From Phycisphaerae bacterium (GTDB taxonomy: Bacteria > Planctomycetota > Phycisphaerae > Phycisphaerales > SM1A02): a stretch of 64,000 nucleotides of DNA. Location of the stretch: contig JAEUIT010000044.1 in the NCBI GenBank assembly GCA_016795035.1, positions 62,001-126,000 of the forward strand, given 5' to 3'. Made by a program: the position numbers and the translations under genes. Positions 43,304 to 51,969 of the stretch are shown here, piece after piece (position 1 is the first letter of the stretch; every line of letters starts with the position of its first letter). The notes below the pieces were generated by a model. That model saw only the letters and a list, made by a program, of their open reading frames with translations, was not told where the DNA came from and ran no database searches.

Positions 43304-45091
43304 TCAGCGTTCGAGCGCCGACTCGACCGCCGCCGTCACGTCGCGCAGCACCGACTCGTTGCCGCCGGTGCGATAGAGGACGACCTTGCCGCTCCGATCG
43401 ATGACCGCGTGCGTCGGATAGGCGCGCACGCGCATCGATGAACTCGCGCTCGACGCCTCGACCAGTGTGCGGTACTTGAACTCGTTCTCGGCGAGGAACG
43501 CGGCCGCCTTGTCGCGGTCGTCGAGGCATGGCGCGAGGAAGACGACGTCGCGGCCGTCGAACTTCGTCACGAGCTCGTTGAGGTTCGGCATCTCGAGCCG
43601 ACAGGGCTTGCAGGCGACGAACCAGAAGTTGAGGACGACGACCTTGCCGCGATGGTCGGCGAGGCGCACCTCGTTGCCGTCGAGATCCTTCAGCGTGAAG
43701 TCGGGCGTCTCGCTCTGCGCCGGCGCGGTCACGGGCGGCGGCGACGGCTGCGTCGGCTCTGCCGGAGGCGTCGGCGCCGCAGCCGTCGTGGATTCCGCCG
43801 CCGCGACCACCGTCTCGGAACTCGTCGTTGCAGCCGTGGGCGCCGTGGGCTTGCCGGTCACCGCCGCCCAGCTGCGGTCGAGCGCGGCCGGCGCGTCGCC
43901 CGGGTCATTGAGCGCGATGCCGCGCGCCGCCGCCGCGAAGAGAAGCGCCGCCGGCGCGTCGCCGCGGGCCTCCGCGAGCGCCGCGCGCACGAGGAGCAGG
44001 TCGCGGAGGAGCGTGTCGCGGAGGCCGCCGTCGGGATCGGCGCTCGGACGGAAGTCCTTCGCCAGGATGAGTTCGGTCGCGCGCGACGCGAGACCGTCGC
44101 AACGGTCGAGGCCTTCGCCGCGCACCTGCCGCGCCCGGACCTGCGCGACGAGCGGGCGCGCGTCGCCCGGACGGGCGGCGAGAAGCGCGTCGGCGCAGCG
44201 GTCGACGAGGTCGAGCGGCGTGGCGCTGTCGTTCGCGAGTGCGACGAGTCCGCCCATCCGTAGCGCGTGCGCCGCGTTCGACCGCTCGGCCACGCGCCGC
44301 AACGCGGAGATCCACTGTGCCGCCCACGCGCCTTGCGCCGCGTCGCGCGTGGCGACAAGCGCGCGATCCGTGGCCGGCGATTCGGGCGAAACGATCGCGA
44401 GCTTCTCGAGCGCCGCCATCGCGGCGTCGCGGTCGCCGATCGTCCACAGCCCCTCGATCCGCAGGCATTCGGCGTCGGGCGTCGCGAGGCTGGCGGCCTC
44501 GATCTCGGCGAGATCGGCGCGGATCACGGATTGGAGCGCGTCGGTTGAATTCCGCGAGGCCAGGATGAACCACTTCGTACGCCAGCCGCTCAGGTCTTCC
44601 GGATGCGCGAGGCGATACTCCTTCTGCCGGCGATCGATCTCCTCGTCGGATTGGTCGGGGCGAATGCCGTGGTCGCCTTCGCGCACGACGACGAATCTCT
44701 GCGTTGCAGCCGGATCGCCTTGCGCGAATCGCTCTTCCGCGTAGAAACGAACGGTCCCGCCGATCGCGTCGGCGGGAAGCGGGAACGACGCCGCCTCGGT
44801 GACGCCGTCCGAGCCGACCGACATGCGGCCCCAGGCGAGCGTGACGCCCGAGAGCGTCTCGATCTCGATGACCGCGAAGCGCTCGCTCGCCGGCGCGAGC
44901 GTCGCGCCCGGCGCGCTCGGCAAGTACTTCACGTAGAGCGTCTCGCCGGCCTTCGGCGGCATCGGGTCGAGCGAGGAGATGCCGTTGCCCTGCGTCGTCT
45001 GCGCGTGCGCTCCGCGCGGCGCGGCAACGAGGAGAAGAGCTGCAACGGCGAGCGTGAGGAGGGTCGCGACGAGTCCGTTCGAGCGGGCCAT
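43304..45091 (-). CDS. Exported protein with C-terminal TlpA-like thioredoxin domain
   Basis: The 595-residue protein has a signal peptide (cleavage near AHA-QTT), a beta-rich N-terminal region and a TPR-like helical middle (about 150-390). An Ala/Thr/Pro-rich linker leads to a thioredoxin fold of the TlpA/ResA kind (about 455-595) with the redox motif FVACKPCRLEMP (CxxC near 492) and cis-Pro in RAYPTHAVI. It should act in the periplasm in disulphide reduction or cytochrome maturation. The fusion to a long N-terminal region is unusual but common in planctomycetes. Confidence 0.88.
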   Translation of the reverse strand: MARSNGLVATLLTLAVAALLLVAAPRGAHAQTTQGNGISSLDPMPPKAGETLYVKYLPSAPGATLAPASERFAVIEIETLSGVTLAWGRMSVGSDGVTEAASFPLPADAIGGTVRFYAEERFAQGDPAATQRFVVVREGDHGIRPDQSDEEIDRRQKEYRLAHPEDLSGWRTKWFILASRNSTDALQSVIRADLAEIEAASLATPDAECLRIEGLWTIGDRDAAMAALEKLAIVSPESPATDRALVATRDAAQGAWAAQWISALRRVAERSNAAHALRMGGLVALANDSATPLDLVDRCADALLAARPGDARPLVAQVRARQVRGEGLDRCDGLASRATELILAKDFRPSADPDGGLRDTLLRDLLLVRAALAEARGDAPAALLFAAAARGIALNDPGDAPAALDRSWAAVTGKPTAPTAATTSSETVVAAAESTTAAAPTPPAEPTQPSPPPVTAPAQSETPDFTLKDLDGNEVRLADHRGKVVVLNFWFVACKPCRLEMPNLNELVTKFDGRDVVFLAPCLDDRDKAAAFLAENEFKYRTLVEASSASSSMRVRAYPTHAVIDRSGKVVLYRTGGNESVLRDVTAAVESALER

Positions 45092-45116
45092 GGGTGGCCA
45101 TTCTCGCCGAATTCGG

Positions 45117-46280
45117 TCAGCCGTGAACGTACGGCGCGACCGTGGCCCCGCCCGCCGCGGCGGTCGCGAAGGTCGCGGGCTGGCGACCGAACCGACGTCG
45201 AAACGCGTCGCCGATGAAGGCCTGCGCCGCGTCGGCCCGCTCGCGATCGACGAGCGCGATCGCGCTCCCGCCGAAGCCGCCGCCGGTCATGCGAGCGCCG
45301 TACACGCCGGGGGCGTCGGCGGCCGCCTCGACGAGCGCGTCGAGTTCGCCGATCGACACCCGGAAGTCGTCGCGAAGGGACGCGTGGCTCTCGTACATGA
45401 GTCGGCCGAACGCAGCCAGATCGCCCGCGTCGAGTGCGTCGGCCGCAGCGATGGTGCGGGCGATCTCGGTGGTCACGTGCCGCGCTTTCGCGGCCGCGTC
45501 GGCGTCGAGCCGGCCGTCGTCGCGGGCACGGGCCACGGCGTCGGGACTCGCGTCGCGAAGCGTGCCGACGCCGAGCGCGTCCGCGGCGCGTTCGACGGCA
45601 TCGCGACGCGACGCGTATCCGCCATCGGAGAGGCGATGGCGCACGCCGCTGTCGAAAACGAGGACGATCGCCGACGCCGGCAGGCGCACGTGCCGAAGCG
45701 CGAGCGACCGGCAATCGATGAGGAGCGCGTGGCCAAGGGTCGCGCACGCCGAGACCGTCATGTCCATGATGCCGCACGGCGTGCCCGCGTAGCGGTGCTC
45801 GGCGCGCTGGCAGAGCCGCGCGATCGCGAGGCGATCGGAGGTCCCGCCCGCGAGCTCCCGATAGGCGAGCGCCGCGGCGACCTCGAGCGCGGCGCTCGAA
45901 CTCACGCCGCCGCCAAGCGGGACGTCGCTTGCGACCGCGACGTCCACGTTGCAGGCGCGGGCTTGGCCGCCGTCGATGAGCTCGCGCATCGGCCCGAGGA
46001 CGTAGTTCGCCCACGACCGGGACGGAAGCGGTCCGCGTGCGGTGGGCAGGTCAAACGACTCCTCCCCCGTGACCTCGGAGACCGCACGCGACGGCGCGCC
46101 GGCCGGCGCCCGACGGATCGCGACGGCCGTCGAACGCTCGATCGCGATCGGAAGGACGAAGCCTTCGGCGTAGTCGACGTGTTCCCCGATCAGGTTGACC
46201 CGACCTGGCGCGGCTGCAACGACCTCCGGCGGACCGCCGAACGTCTGACGGAAGAGGGCGCTGGCTCGCGTGCGTGGCAC
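45117..46280 (-). CDS. galK: Galactokinase
   Basis: The 387-residue GHMP kinase phosphorylates galactose at C1. Motif 1 APGRVNLIGEHVDYAEGF (about 23-40) is the galactokinase signature, motif 2 is VPLGGGVSSSAALEVA (about 120-135) and motif 3 GARMTGGGFGGSAIAL (about 327-342). The catalytic Asp lies in GIMDMTVSA. GTG 46280 has TCTAAT 6 bp upstream on its strand, so the message may be leaderless. galT and galE are not beside it. The divergent nagZ-like gene shares the 44-bp promoter gap. Confidence 0.95.
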   Translation of the reverse strand: MPRTRASALFRQTFGGPPEVVAAAPGRVNLIGEHVDYAEGFVLPIAIERSTAVAIRRAPAGAPSRAVSEVTGEESFDLPTARGPLPSRSWANYVLGPMRELIDGGQARACNVDVAVASDVPLGGGVSSSAALEVAAALAYRELAGGTSDRLAIARLCQRAEHRYAGTPCGIMDMTVSACATLGHALLIDCRSLALRHVRLPASAIVLVFDSGVRHRLSDGGYASRRDAVERAADALGVGTLRDASPDAVARARDDGRLDADAAAKARHVTTEIARTIAAADALDAGDLAAFGRLMYESHASLRDDFRVSIGELDALVEAAADAPGVYGARMTGGGFGGSAIALVDRERADAAQAFIGDAFRRRFGRQPATFATAAAGGATVAPYVHG

Positions 46281-46286
46281 GGCGGG

Positions 46287-46318
46287 ATTAGACCAACTTC
46301 CGCAGCACTTGCTACAAC
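46287..46318. promoter_or_regulatory. Divergent -10 elements of galK and the nagZ-like gene
   Basis: TCTAAT on the minus strand (46292-46287) and TACAAC on the plus strand (46313-46318) each end 6 bp before their start codons. The two promoters lie back to back in a 44-bp gap. Confidence 0.5.
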
Positions 46319-46324
46319 CTCCGC

Positions 46325-47332
46325 ATGGACGCCGCCGCCATCCGTCGCAGTGCCGCTCGCTTCCTCATGATCGGGTTCGACGGTCCCGCGCTCACGCCGA
46401 CCGCGGCGTCGCTGCTGCGCCAGGGCGTCTTCGGCGCGATTCTCTTCACGCGGAATTACCGCGACCGCGCGCAGGTCGCCGAACTCTGCGACGCGATCAA
46501 GGAATCCCGCAACGACGAGCACGACCTCACGCCCGCGATCGCGGTCGATCATGAAGGCGGCCGCGTGCAGCGATTCCGCGGGCCGGGCTTCACCGACACG
46601 CTTCCGATGCGCGACGTCGGCACGCACCTCGAGGGCGCCGAGCAGCGCGCCGAGGCGATCGGGCGACTCTTCGCCGCGGAGCTCCGGCCGCTCGGCATCG
46701 ACATCGACTTCGCGCCGGTCGTCGACGTCGACAGCAATCCCGCGAACCCGGTGATCGGCGAGCGCAGCTTCTCGAGCGACCCCGCGGTGGTCGGGCGCCT
46801 CGGCGCCGCGTTCATCCACGGCCTCCAGTCGGGCGGCGTCGCGGCGTGCGCGAAGCATTTTCCCGGCCACGGCGACACCGCGGTCGACAGCCACCTCGAC
46901 CTGCCGCGCTTGCCGCACGGTCTCACGCGCCTGCGTGAGATCGAGCTGCCGCCCTTTGAGGCTGCGGTGAAGGCGAACGTGGCGTCGGTGATGACGTCGC
47001 ACATCCTCTTCACCTCGCTCGACAAGGATCGACCTGCAACGATGAGTCCGGAGGCCCTGTCGATCCTCCGTCGCGACATGCGCTACACGGGCGTGATCGT
47101 CTCCGACGACCTCGAGATGAAGGCGATCGCCGCGCACTACGACGTGCCGAGCGCCGCGATCGAAGCCATCAATGCCGGCTGCGACCTTCTCCTTGCGTGC
47201 CACACCGGCGAGCTGCAGGAGACGCTCCTCGACGCGATCGCGTCGGCCATCGGCGACGGCCGCATCCCCGCCGACCGGGTGCTCGACGCGGAGTTGCGCC
47301 GCGCGGCGCTCGTGCGGAAGTTTGTGCGGTGA
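46325..47332 (+). CDS. nagZ: Beta-N-acetylhexosaminidase, NagZ-like (GH3)
   Basis: The 335-residue single-domain GH3 enzyme carries AVDHEGGRVQRF (about 76-87), the NagZ loop CAKHFPGHGDTAVDSH (about 174-189) with its Asp-His acid/base dyad, and the nucleophile Asp in VIVSDDLEMKAI (about 258-269). It should remove N-acetylglucosamine from anhydromuropeptides in peptidoglycan recycling. No signal peptide is present, as expected for a cytoplasmic NagZ. A long inverted repeat follows its stop. Confidence 0.93.
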   Translation: MDAAAIRRSAARFLMIGFDGPALTPTAASLLRQGVFGAILFTRNYRDRAQVAELCDAIKESRNDEHDLTPAIAVDHEGGRVQRFRGPGFTDTLPMRDVGTHLEGAEQRAEAIGRLFAAELRPLGIDIDFAPVVDVDSNPANPVIGERSFSSDPAVVGRLGAAFIHGLQSGGVAACAKHFPGHGDTAVDSHLDLPRLPHGLTRLREIELPPFEAAVKANVASVMTSHILFTSLDKDRPATMSPEALSILRRDMRYTGVIVSDDLEMKAIAAHYDVPSAAIEAINAGCDLLLACHTGELQETLLDAIASAIGDGRIPADRVLDAELRRAALVRKFVR

Positions 47333-47340
47333 GGTCGAAT

Positions 47341-47510
47341 CATCTGTCTCCGTCTCTGTCTCGGCTTACTTCTTGTTTCTCCTCACTGGAATCGTCTCGG
47401 TCTCTCTTCTCTCGTCTCTCTTCTCGGTATGAGAGAGAAGAAAGCAGAGACTGAGACGAGACAAGAAAGCAGAGTCACGAAGAAAGCCGAGACAGAGACG
47501 GAGACAGATG
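47341..47510. repeat. Long inverted repeat at a convergent gene junction
   Basis: 32-bp arms at 47341-47372 and 47479-47510 match at 31 positions (arm begins CATCTGTCTCCGTCTCTGTC). The 106-bp interior continues as imperfect inverted pyrimidine/purine tracts, so nearly all of it can fold into one hairpin. It lies between the nagZ-like gene and the leftward C25 peptidase gene and may act as a bidirectional terminator. Confidence 0.85.
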
Positions 47511-47526
47511 GGGAGCTAGGCGTTCG

Positions 47527-48885
47527 TTAGTTGGTGAGCCCGGTGCGCAGACCGGGATCGCCCAACACCACGAACTTCATGCCCTGGAAGTACACGCTCG
47601 GCGGATACCAGTCGGGCGTCGGCACGAGCGTGTCGAGCCGCTCGATCTCGCAATACCTCGTGATCGCGTGGCGCCAGCAGTCGCCGAGCGTCGGCGCTCC
47701 GCTCGCGAGCGCCTCCGTGAAGCCGTCCATCAATGACACCGCGGCGGGCTGCGAGCCGGTGACGCAGCCGATCGTCGCCACGGCGCCCGCGTGAGGCTTG
47801 CGGAGGAGCGCCTCCGCAAGCGACGTCGTGTTGTGCGCCCCGCGCTGATAGACGTTCGGCGCCGGCGGCGGACTCGTGAACACCTCGCCCGCGTTCGTGC
47901 CCGCGTGCGGCACGCCGTACACGTCGTCATACGGCTGGTACGGCGCCTGCGTCATCACCTCCGACGTCGAGCACCCCGCAGACATCAGGATCGGCAGCGC
48001 GCCGCCGACGTCGATGCCTTCGAAGGTCTCCGCGCGCAGGCACTGCTCCCAGCCCCACGGCTGCCCGTGGCCCGAGTGGAAGACGAATCGCGGAGCGCTC
48101 GCGAGCGTCGCCCGCATCGCGGTCTCGTCGGGCTTCGGCTCGCCCTCCGAATCGTGCACGAAGAGTCGTACGTCGGCGCGGCCTTTGAGCCGCGCGCCGA
48201 AGCCGCGCACGCGGTCGCGCACGTCGACCCAGCCGCCAACCGCGAAGAATGCGACGACCGGCTTCGCGTCGGCGGCTGCAACGTCGAGCGCGCGTTCGTA
48301 TGCCATTGTCTTCTCGGCCATCGCGCGGGCCTCATCGGCGTTCGATGCCGGCCATCGGCCGATCGCGATCTCGGGCCGATAGTCGACCTGGTCGAAGTTG
48401 ATCGGCCCGGTCTTGATCGTCTCGCCGTGCACCTCGCCGAAGTAGCGGGCGTGGAAGCCGGCGTTGCCGGCGTTCCAGTCGTCGAAGGAGCCGTCGGCCT
48501 TGGCGACGTCGCCGTAGTAGAGGTCACAGGGATAGAACGCCCAATGGAACGCGGGCGCGGTGGCGCGGTCGAGCGTCATCGAGCGCATCGGCATCACGTC
48601 GCAGTCGCCGACGAGAAGGCAGGAGCGCACGCCGTCGTCGCGATGGCGGCGGTACAGGTATCGCTTCAGCCGCTCCGCGTCGTCGCGGCCTTCCTCCGCG
48701 GCGATCGCGTCTTCGAGCGCGACGATCGCGCTGCCCTTCAGGTGCGGCGAATGAGACGCGCGGAACTCGGCGAACGGCGCGAGCGTCTCGACGAACGCGC
48801 GCGGCGCCACGATGAGATGCTCGACGTTCGGAGTGTCGGCCGCCGCCTGCAACGCGGAGACGAGAAGGATCGCGAGCGCGCTCAT
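47527..48885 (-). CDS. Second exported C25-type (gingipain-like) cysteine peptidase
   Basis: The 452-residue protein has a signal peptide (ALAILLVSALQAAA), followed by the C25 fold. SCLLVGDCDVMPMRSM and YRPEIAIGRWPASNADEA mark the N-subdomain, His is in FVFHSGHGQPWGW (about 264-276) and Cys in PILMSAGCSTSEVM (about 295-308), with the final MKFVVLGDPGLRTG. The Ig-like tail of the other C25 protein (25662) is absent. Its ATG overlaps the stop of the upstream gene (ATGA), so it is coupled to a membrane protein with an FG-GAP-type segment. Confidence 0.87.
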   Translation of the reverse strand: MSALAILLVSALQAAADTPNVEHLIVAPRAFVETLAPFAEFRASHSPHLKGSAIVALEDAIAAEEGRDDAERLKRYLYRRHRDDGVRSCLLVGDCDVMPMRSMTLDRATAPAFHWAFYPCDLYYGDVAKADGSFDDWNAGNAGFHARYFGEVHGETIKTGPINFDQVDYRPEIAIGRWPASNADEARAMAEKTMAYERALDVAAADAKPVVAFFAVGGWVDVRDRVRGFGARLKGRADVRLFVHDSEGEPKPDETAMRATLASAPRFVFHSGHGQPWGWEQCLRAETFEGIDVGGALPILMSAGCSTSEVMTQAPYQPYDDVYGVPHAGTNAGEVFTSPPPAPNVYQRGAHNTTSLAEALLRKPHAGAVATIGCVTGSQPAAVSLMDGFTEALASGAPTLGDCWRHAITRYCEIERLDTLVPTPDWYPPSVYFQGMKFVVLGDPGLRTGLTN

Positions 48886-49991
48886 GGCCAGAGGTTCTCC
48901 GTTTCCGACGCCGAGAACTCCCGCACCTCCGCGGCCCACGGGCTCGAACGGAAGGCGCCCGAGAACTCTCGCTCGAACGCCTGGAGCGACGCCGCGTCGC
49001 CGCGCCAGTGCTCGTGGAGGAACGTGCGGGCGCCGACCGCATCGCCGGCGTAGAGGCGGCCGACGACGACCTTGAGAAGCGGCCCGAAGTACGCGTCGCC
49101 GTTCGCTTCGGCGGCGGCGCGGATCGCCTCGCTCGCGGCGGCGACGGCCTGCGCGTCGGGGGCGTTCACGCGCATCGCGTCCTTCGAGATGCGCCACTGC
49201 CCGCCGACCGGTCGAAGGACCACGATCGGCCGCGGCGAGCCCGCGTTCGAGGTCCAGCGATACGAGAACGCGCGATCGCCCGCGACGAGCTCGTAGCCCT
49301 TGCCGTCGGTCGTCGGCCGCAGCATCGTGGCTTCGCCGACATAGGTCGGCGTCGCGCCGTTCGGATCGAGGCGATAGATGAAGGTCGTGCCGCCGCCGCC
49401 GCTCCCGATGTTCGGATCGCGGATGACGAGATCGGGCGCGCCGTCGCCGTCGACGTCGCCGCCGAAGCCGGGCGAGTCGTCGACCGGCAACGTGGAGTTC
49501 ACCGATCCGCCCGCGCCGACCTCAGGGCGAAACGCGTTGAGTCGGAGGACGACGTCGCCGGTCGGTGCGGTCACGACCACGCGGCGATCGATCTCGTTCG
49601 TCGTGTCGAGCTCGATGCGGACGCGATGCCCCGCGGCCATGCCCGACCACTCCGTCTTCCATGGCGGCAGGAACGTGCGGCGAAGCCACGGCGTGATGTA
49701 CGGCCGCACCGCGACGAACGTGCAGACGAGGCACACGAGGCCCGCGACGAAGGCGAGGACCGGCGCGCGGCGCCGACGGCGCCACGTGCGGCGCTCGGCT
49801 CCGGACTTCGGGCGCATGCCGCACTCGACGCACGGATCGGTCTCGGGCGCGCTCGGCGTCCGCAGGTGCCCGCAGCGCGGACACGCCGGCTCGCGCCGCG
49901 CGCGACCGACAAGCGCCACGATGCACCCGACCCCCGCGATCGCCGCGAGGGCGAGGAAAAGCCACAACCACCAGTTCACGGCCGCCGCCAT
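48882..49991 (-). CDS. Membrane protein with zinc ribbon and FG-GAP-like segment
   Basis: The 369-residue product has an N-terminal helix (LWLFLALAAIAGVGCIVALV), a four-Cys zinc ribbon (CPRCGH and CVECGM, about 37-57), a second helix (about 75-92), and an extracytoplasmic region. That region includes GGDVDGDGAPDLVIRD (about 175-190), a calcium-binding FG-GAP/EF-type loop. The C-terminal 90 residues are helical. ATG 49991 has TACGCT 6 bp upstream. Coupling to the C25 peptidase suggests a shared role, perhaps anchoring or regulating it; that is inference. Confidence 0.78.
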   Translation of the reverse strand: MAAAVNWWLWLFLALAAIAGVGCIVALVGRARREPACPRCGHLRTPSAPETDPCVECGMRPKSGAERRTWRRRRRAPVLAFVAGLVCLVCTFVAVRPYITPWLRRTFLPPWKTEWSGMAAGHRVRIELDTTNEIDRRVVVTAPTGDVVLRLNAFRPEVGAGGSVNSTLPVDDSPGFGGDVDGDGAPDLVIRDPNIGSGGGGTTFIYRLDPNGATPTYVGEATMLRPTTDGKGYELVAGDRAFSYRWTSNAGSPRPIVVLRPVGGQWRISKDAMRVNAPDAQAVAAASEAIRAAAEANGDAYFGPLLKVVVGRLYAGDAVGARTFLHEHWRGDAASLQAFEREFSGAFRSSPWAAEVREFSASETENLWP

Positions 49992-50033
49992 GCCGGGAGC
50001 GTATCGCCGAGACTTCAGGCACAATCAGGCCAC

Positions 50034-51134
50034 ATGGGCCTTCTCGTTTTCGTGCCATCGTTCGTCGTCGCCGCCGCGCTCGTGCATGCGCCGGCGCAGC
50101 AGACGTCGCCGGAACCGCTCTCGCCGCTCGACCCCGCGAACTCGCTCAGCTTCGGCTTCTGGTTTGAGCTCAATCGCGCGATCTACAACGAGTGGCTCTG
50201 GGCATTGAAGCCAGGTTCGACGGTGCCGTGGCTCACGCCCGACGCCGGCACGATGCAGCTCCACGAGTGGCGCGGCGCGATCGTGACGCTCCTCACGGCG
50301 AAGGATTCGTACGACCCGATCCTCGTCGATCGCGTGGTGCGCGCAGCCGACCGCTATTGGGCCGCGTGTCGCGAGCTCTGCGGCAACAGCCCGCCGTCCG
50401 ACCCTGACGTCAGCGACGCCGCGGGCGGTCGGCCGCTCCTCGTCGAATTCATGGACGCCCCCTCGGGCGACGGCGCACCGCTCGTCTACGGACAGCCGGG
50501 CATCGCGCGCACGAGCGTGGAGACCGCCGAGATCGAGGCGCTCCTTCGCGGCGCGGCCAACGGGCCGAGCCGCGCGCCGCTCGGCATGCGCGTGCCCCAA
50601 GCGATGGCGCGGAACTTCTTCTTCCTCGACGGCGAGCTGGGCGCGCTTGCGCCGCGCGGCGAGTTGGCGTCGGCGTTCGCGTCGATCCTGGCGGCGCGGG
50701 CCAGCGAGCGTCTCGGCTGGGTCTCGCCGAACGAGGATCGTCCGCTCGACGAGACGCTCGAACGCTACGAGCGCGACTCCGCGCTCACCTTCGAGGCCGT
50801 CTTCGCCGCCCCGCGCGGCGAGACGCCGATCGAACTCGACACGCTCCTCCTCGCGATTCTCGTGCGTCTCCAGAATGCGAGCGGTCGCCCGGACTTCGTC
50901 GAGCGGCTATGGCGCGCGGCCGCGGAATGCCCGCCCGCGATGACGCAGGACGAAGCCGCCGCCAATCTCATCGTTGCAGCCAGCGGCGCGAGCGGCGCCG
51001 ACCTCACCGCCCGCTTCCAGTCATGGCGCTTCCCCGTCACCCCGGAAACGAAGGCGCGGGTGAAGCAGGCGATCGCGCCGATGCGCGCGACGGTCGCGGA
51101 ACCGCCGACCGACAAGAACAAGAAGAATAATTGA
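50034..51134 (+). CDS. Exported helical protein of unknown function
   Basis: The 366-residue protein has a signal peptide (GLLVFVPSFVVAAALVHA) and an otherwise helical, acidic body without a motif I can name; it ends in a Lys/Asn tail. ATG 50034 has CACAAT 8 bp upstream. It is divergent from the FG-GAP membrane protein and convergent with the dockerin-type gene at 51181. Confidence 0.72.
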   Translation: MGLLVFVPSFVVAAALVHAPAQQTSPEPLSPLDPANSLSFGFWFELNRAIYNEWLWALKPGSTVPWLTPDAGTMQLHEWRGAIVTLLTAKDSYDPILVDRVVRAADRYWAACRELCGNSPPSDPDVSDAAGGRPLLVEFMDAPSGDGAPLVYGQPGIARTSVETAEIEALLRGAANGPSRAPLGMRVPQAMARNFFFLDGELGALAPRGELASAFASILAARASERLGWVSPNEDRPLDETLERYERDSALTFEAVFAAPRGETPIELDTLLLAILVRLQNASGRPDFVERLWRAAAECPPAMTQDEAAANLIVAASGASGADLTARFQSWRFPVTPETKARVKQAIAPMRATVAEPPTDKNKKNN

Positions 51135-51180
51135 GCCGACACCGGCCCTCTCCGTCTTCATCGCTCCAGTTTCTTCTCTC

Positions 51181-51969
51181 TCACCCCCACGCGCCGAGCA
51201 GCAACGCCAAGTCTTCCGGGCCGACGCTGCCGTTCGCGTCGAGGTCCGCCGGACCGCGGCCGCCCCAGGCGCCGAGCAGTTGTCCGAGGTCCGCGGCGCC
51301 GACGACGCCGTCGCCGTCGAGATCCTCCGGCACCGTGGTGATGCGCGCGTTGTCGAGGCCCACGTCCCACTGCTGGAAGATGAAGAAGAGTTCGGGATCG
51401 CCGTAGAAGAAGATCACGCGATCGACGTCGGTGATCGCGGTGTTCCAGTTCGGGGTCGGGCTCGTCGGGCCGAACTGGATCGTCTTCCAGCCTTCCGGCA
51501 ACGACGTGGCCGCGTACGGGATCGCGAAGTCGTAGCTCTTCCATCCGTCGCCGGGAACCGGAATGTTCGGCCCCATGACGTACACGCCCCAGTCGTCGTT
51601 CGCGTTCGCGGGCGTGCCGTTATTGTTGAAGAGGATGAGCGTGCACGGCCGTTCGGCGGCGCTGAAGTCGACGTCGAACGTCTTGAGGTCGACGCCGACC
51701 GACGCCACGCGCTTCGCTCGGTAGTTGCCGGTGAAGATCGAGGTCGTCACGTTCGTGCGCGGCTGCGGGGCGTACGTGTCAAGGTTCAGCGCCTGGAGAT
51801 AGCGGCCCGGATTGCCGCCGGACAACGGGTACGACGCCGGAAGGCCGTAGGTCCAGCCGCCCTGGCTCGAGCCCGCCTCGAAGGTGTCGACGTACTCGCC
51901 GCCGAACGCGGCGCAGGCACAGGCGCCTGCAACGAGGAGAAGCGACGCGGAGCGACGTGCGTGAGTCAT
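51181..51969 (-). CDS. Secreted protein with C-terminal dockerin-like module
   Basis: The 262-residue protein has a signal peptide, a jelly-roll-like beta domain (about 25-210, WTYGLPASYPLSGGNPGRYL) that looks like a carbohydrate-binding or laminin-G-type fold, and a C-terminal type I dockerin-like pair of calcium loops (DLDGDGVVGAADLGQLLGAW and DLDANGSVGPEDLALLLGAW). Such tails mark many Phycisphaerae surface proteins. Its start overlaps the stop of the upstream sugar-dehydrogenase gene (ATGA at 51966-51969). Confidence 0.87.
   Translation of the reverse strand: MTHARRSASLLLVAGACACAAFGGEYVDTFEAGSSQGGWTYGLPASYPLSGGNPGRYLQALNLDTYAPQPRTNVTTSIFTGNYRAKRVASVGVDLKTFDVDFSAAERPCTLILFNNNGTPANANDDWGVYVMGPNIPVPGDGWKSYDFAIPYAATSLPEGWKTIQFGPTSPTPNWNTAITDVDRVIFFYGDPELFFIFQQWDVGLDNARITTVPEDLDGDGVVGAADLGQLLGAWGGRGPADLDANGSVGPEDLALLLGAWG

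Noticed and set aside
46287..46318. A regulator gene in the galK-nagZ gap
   Set aside because: The gap is only 44 bp and is filled by two back-to-back -10 elements.
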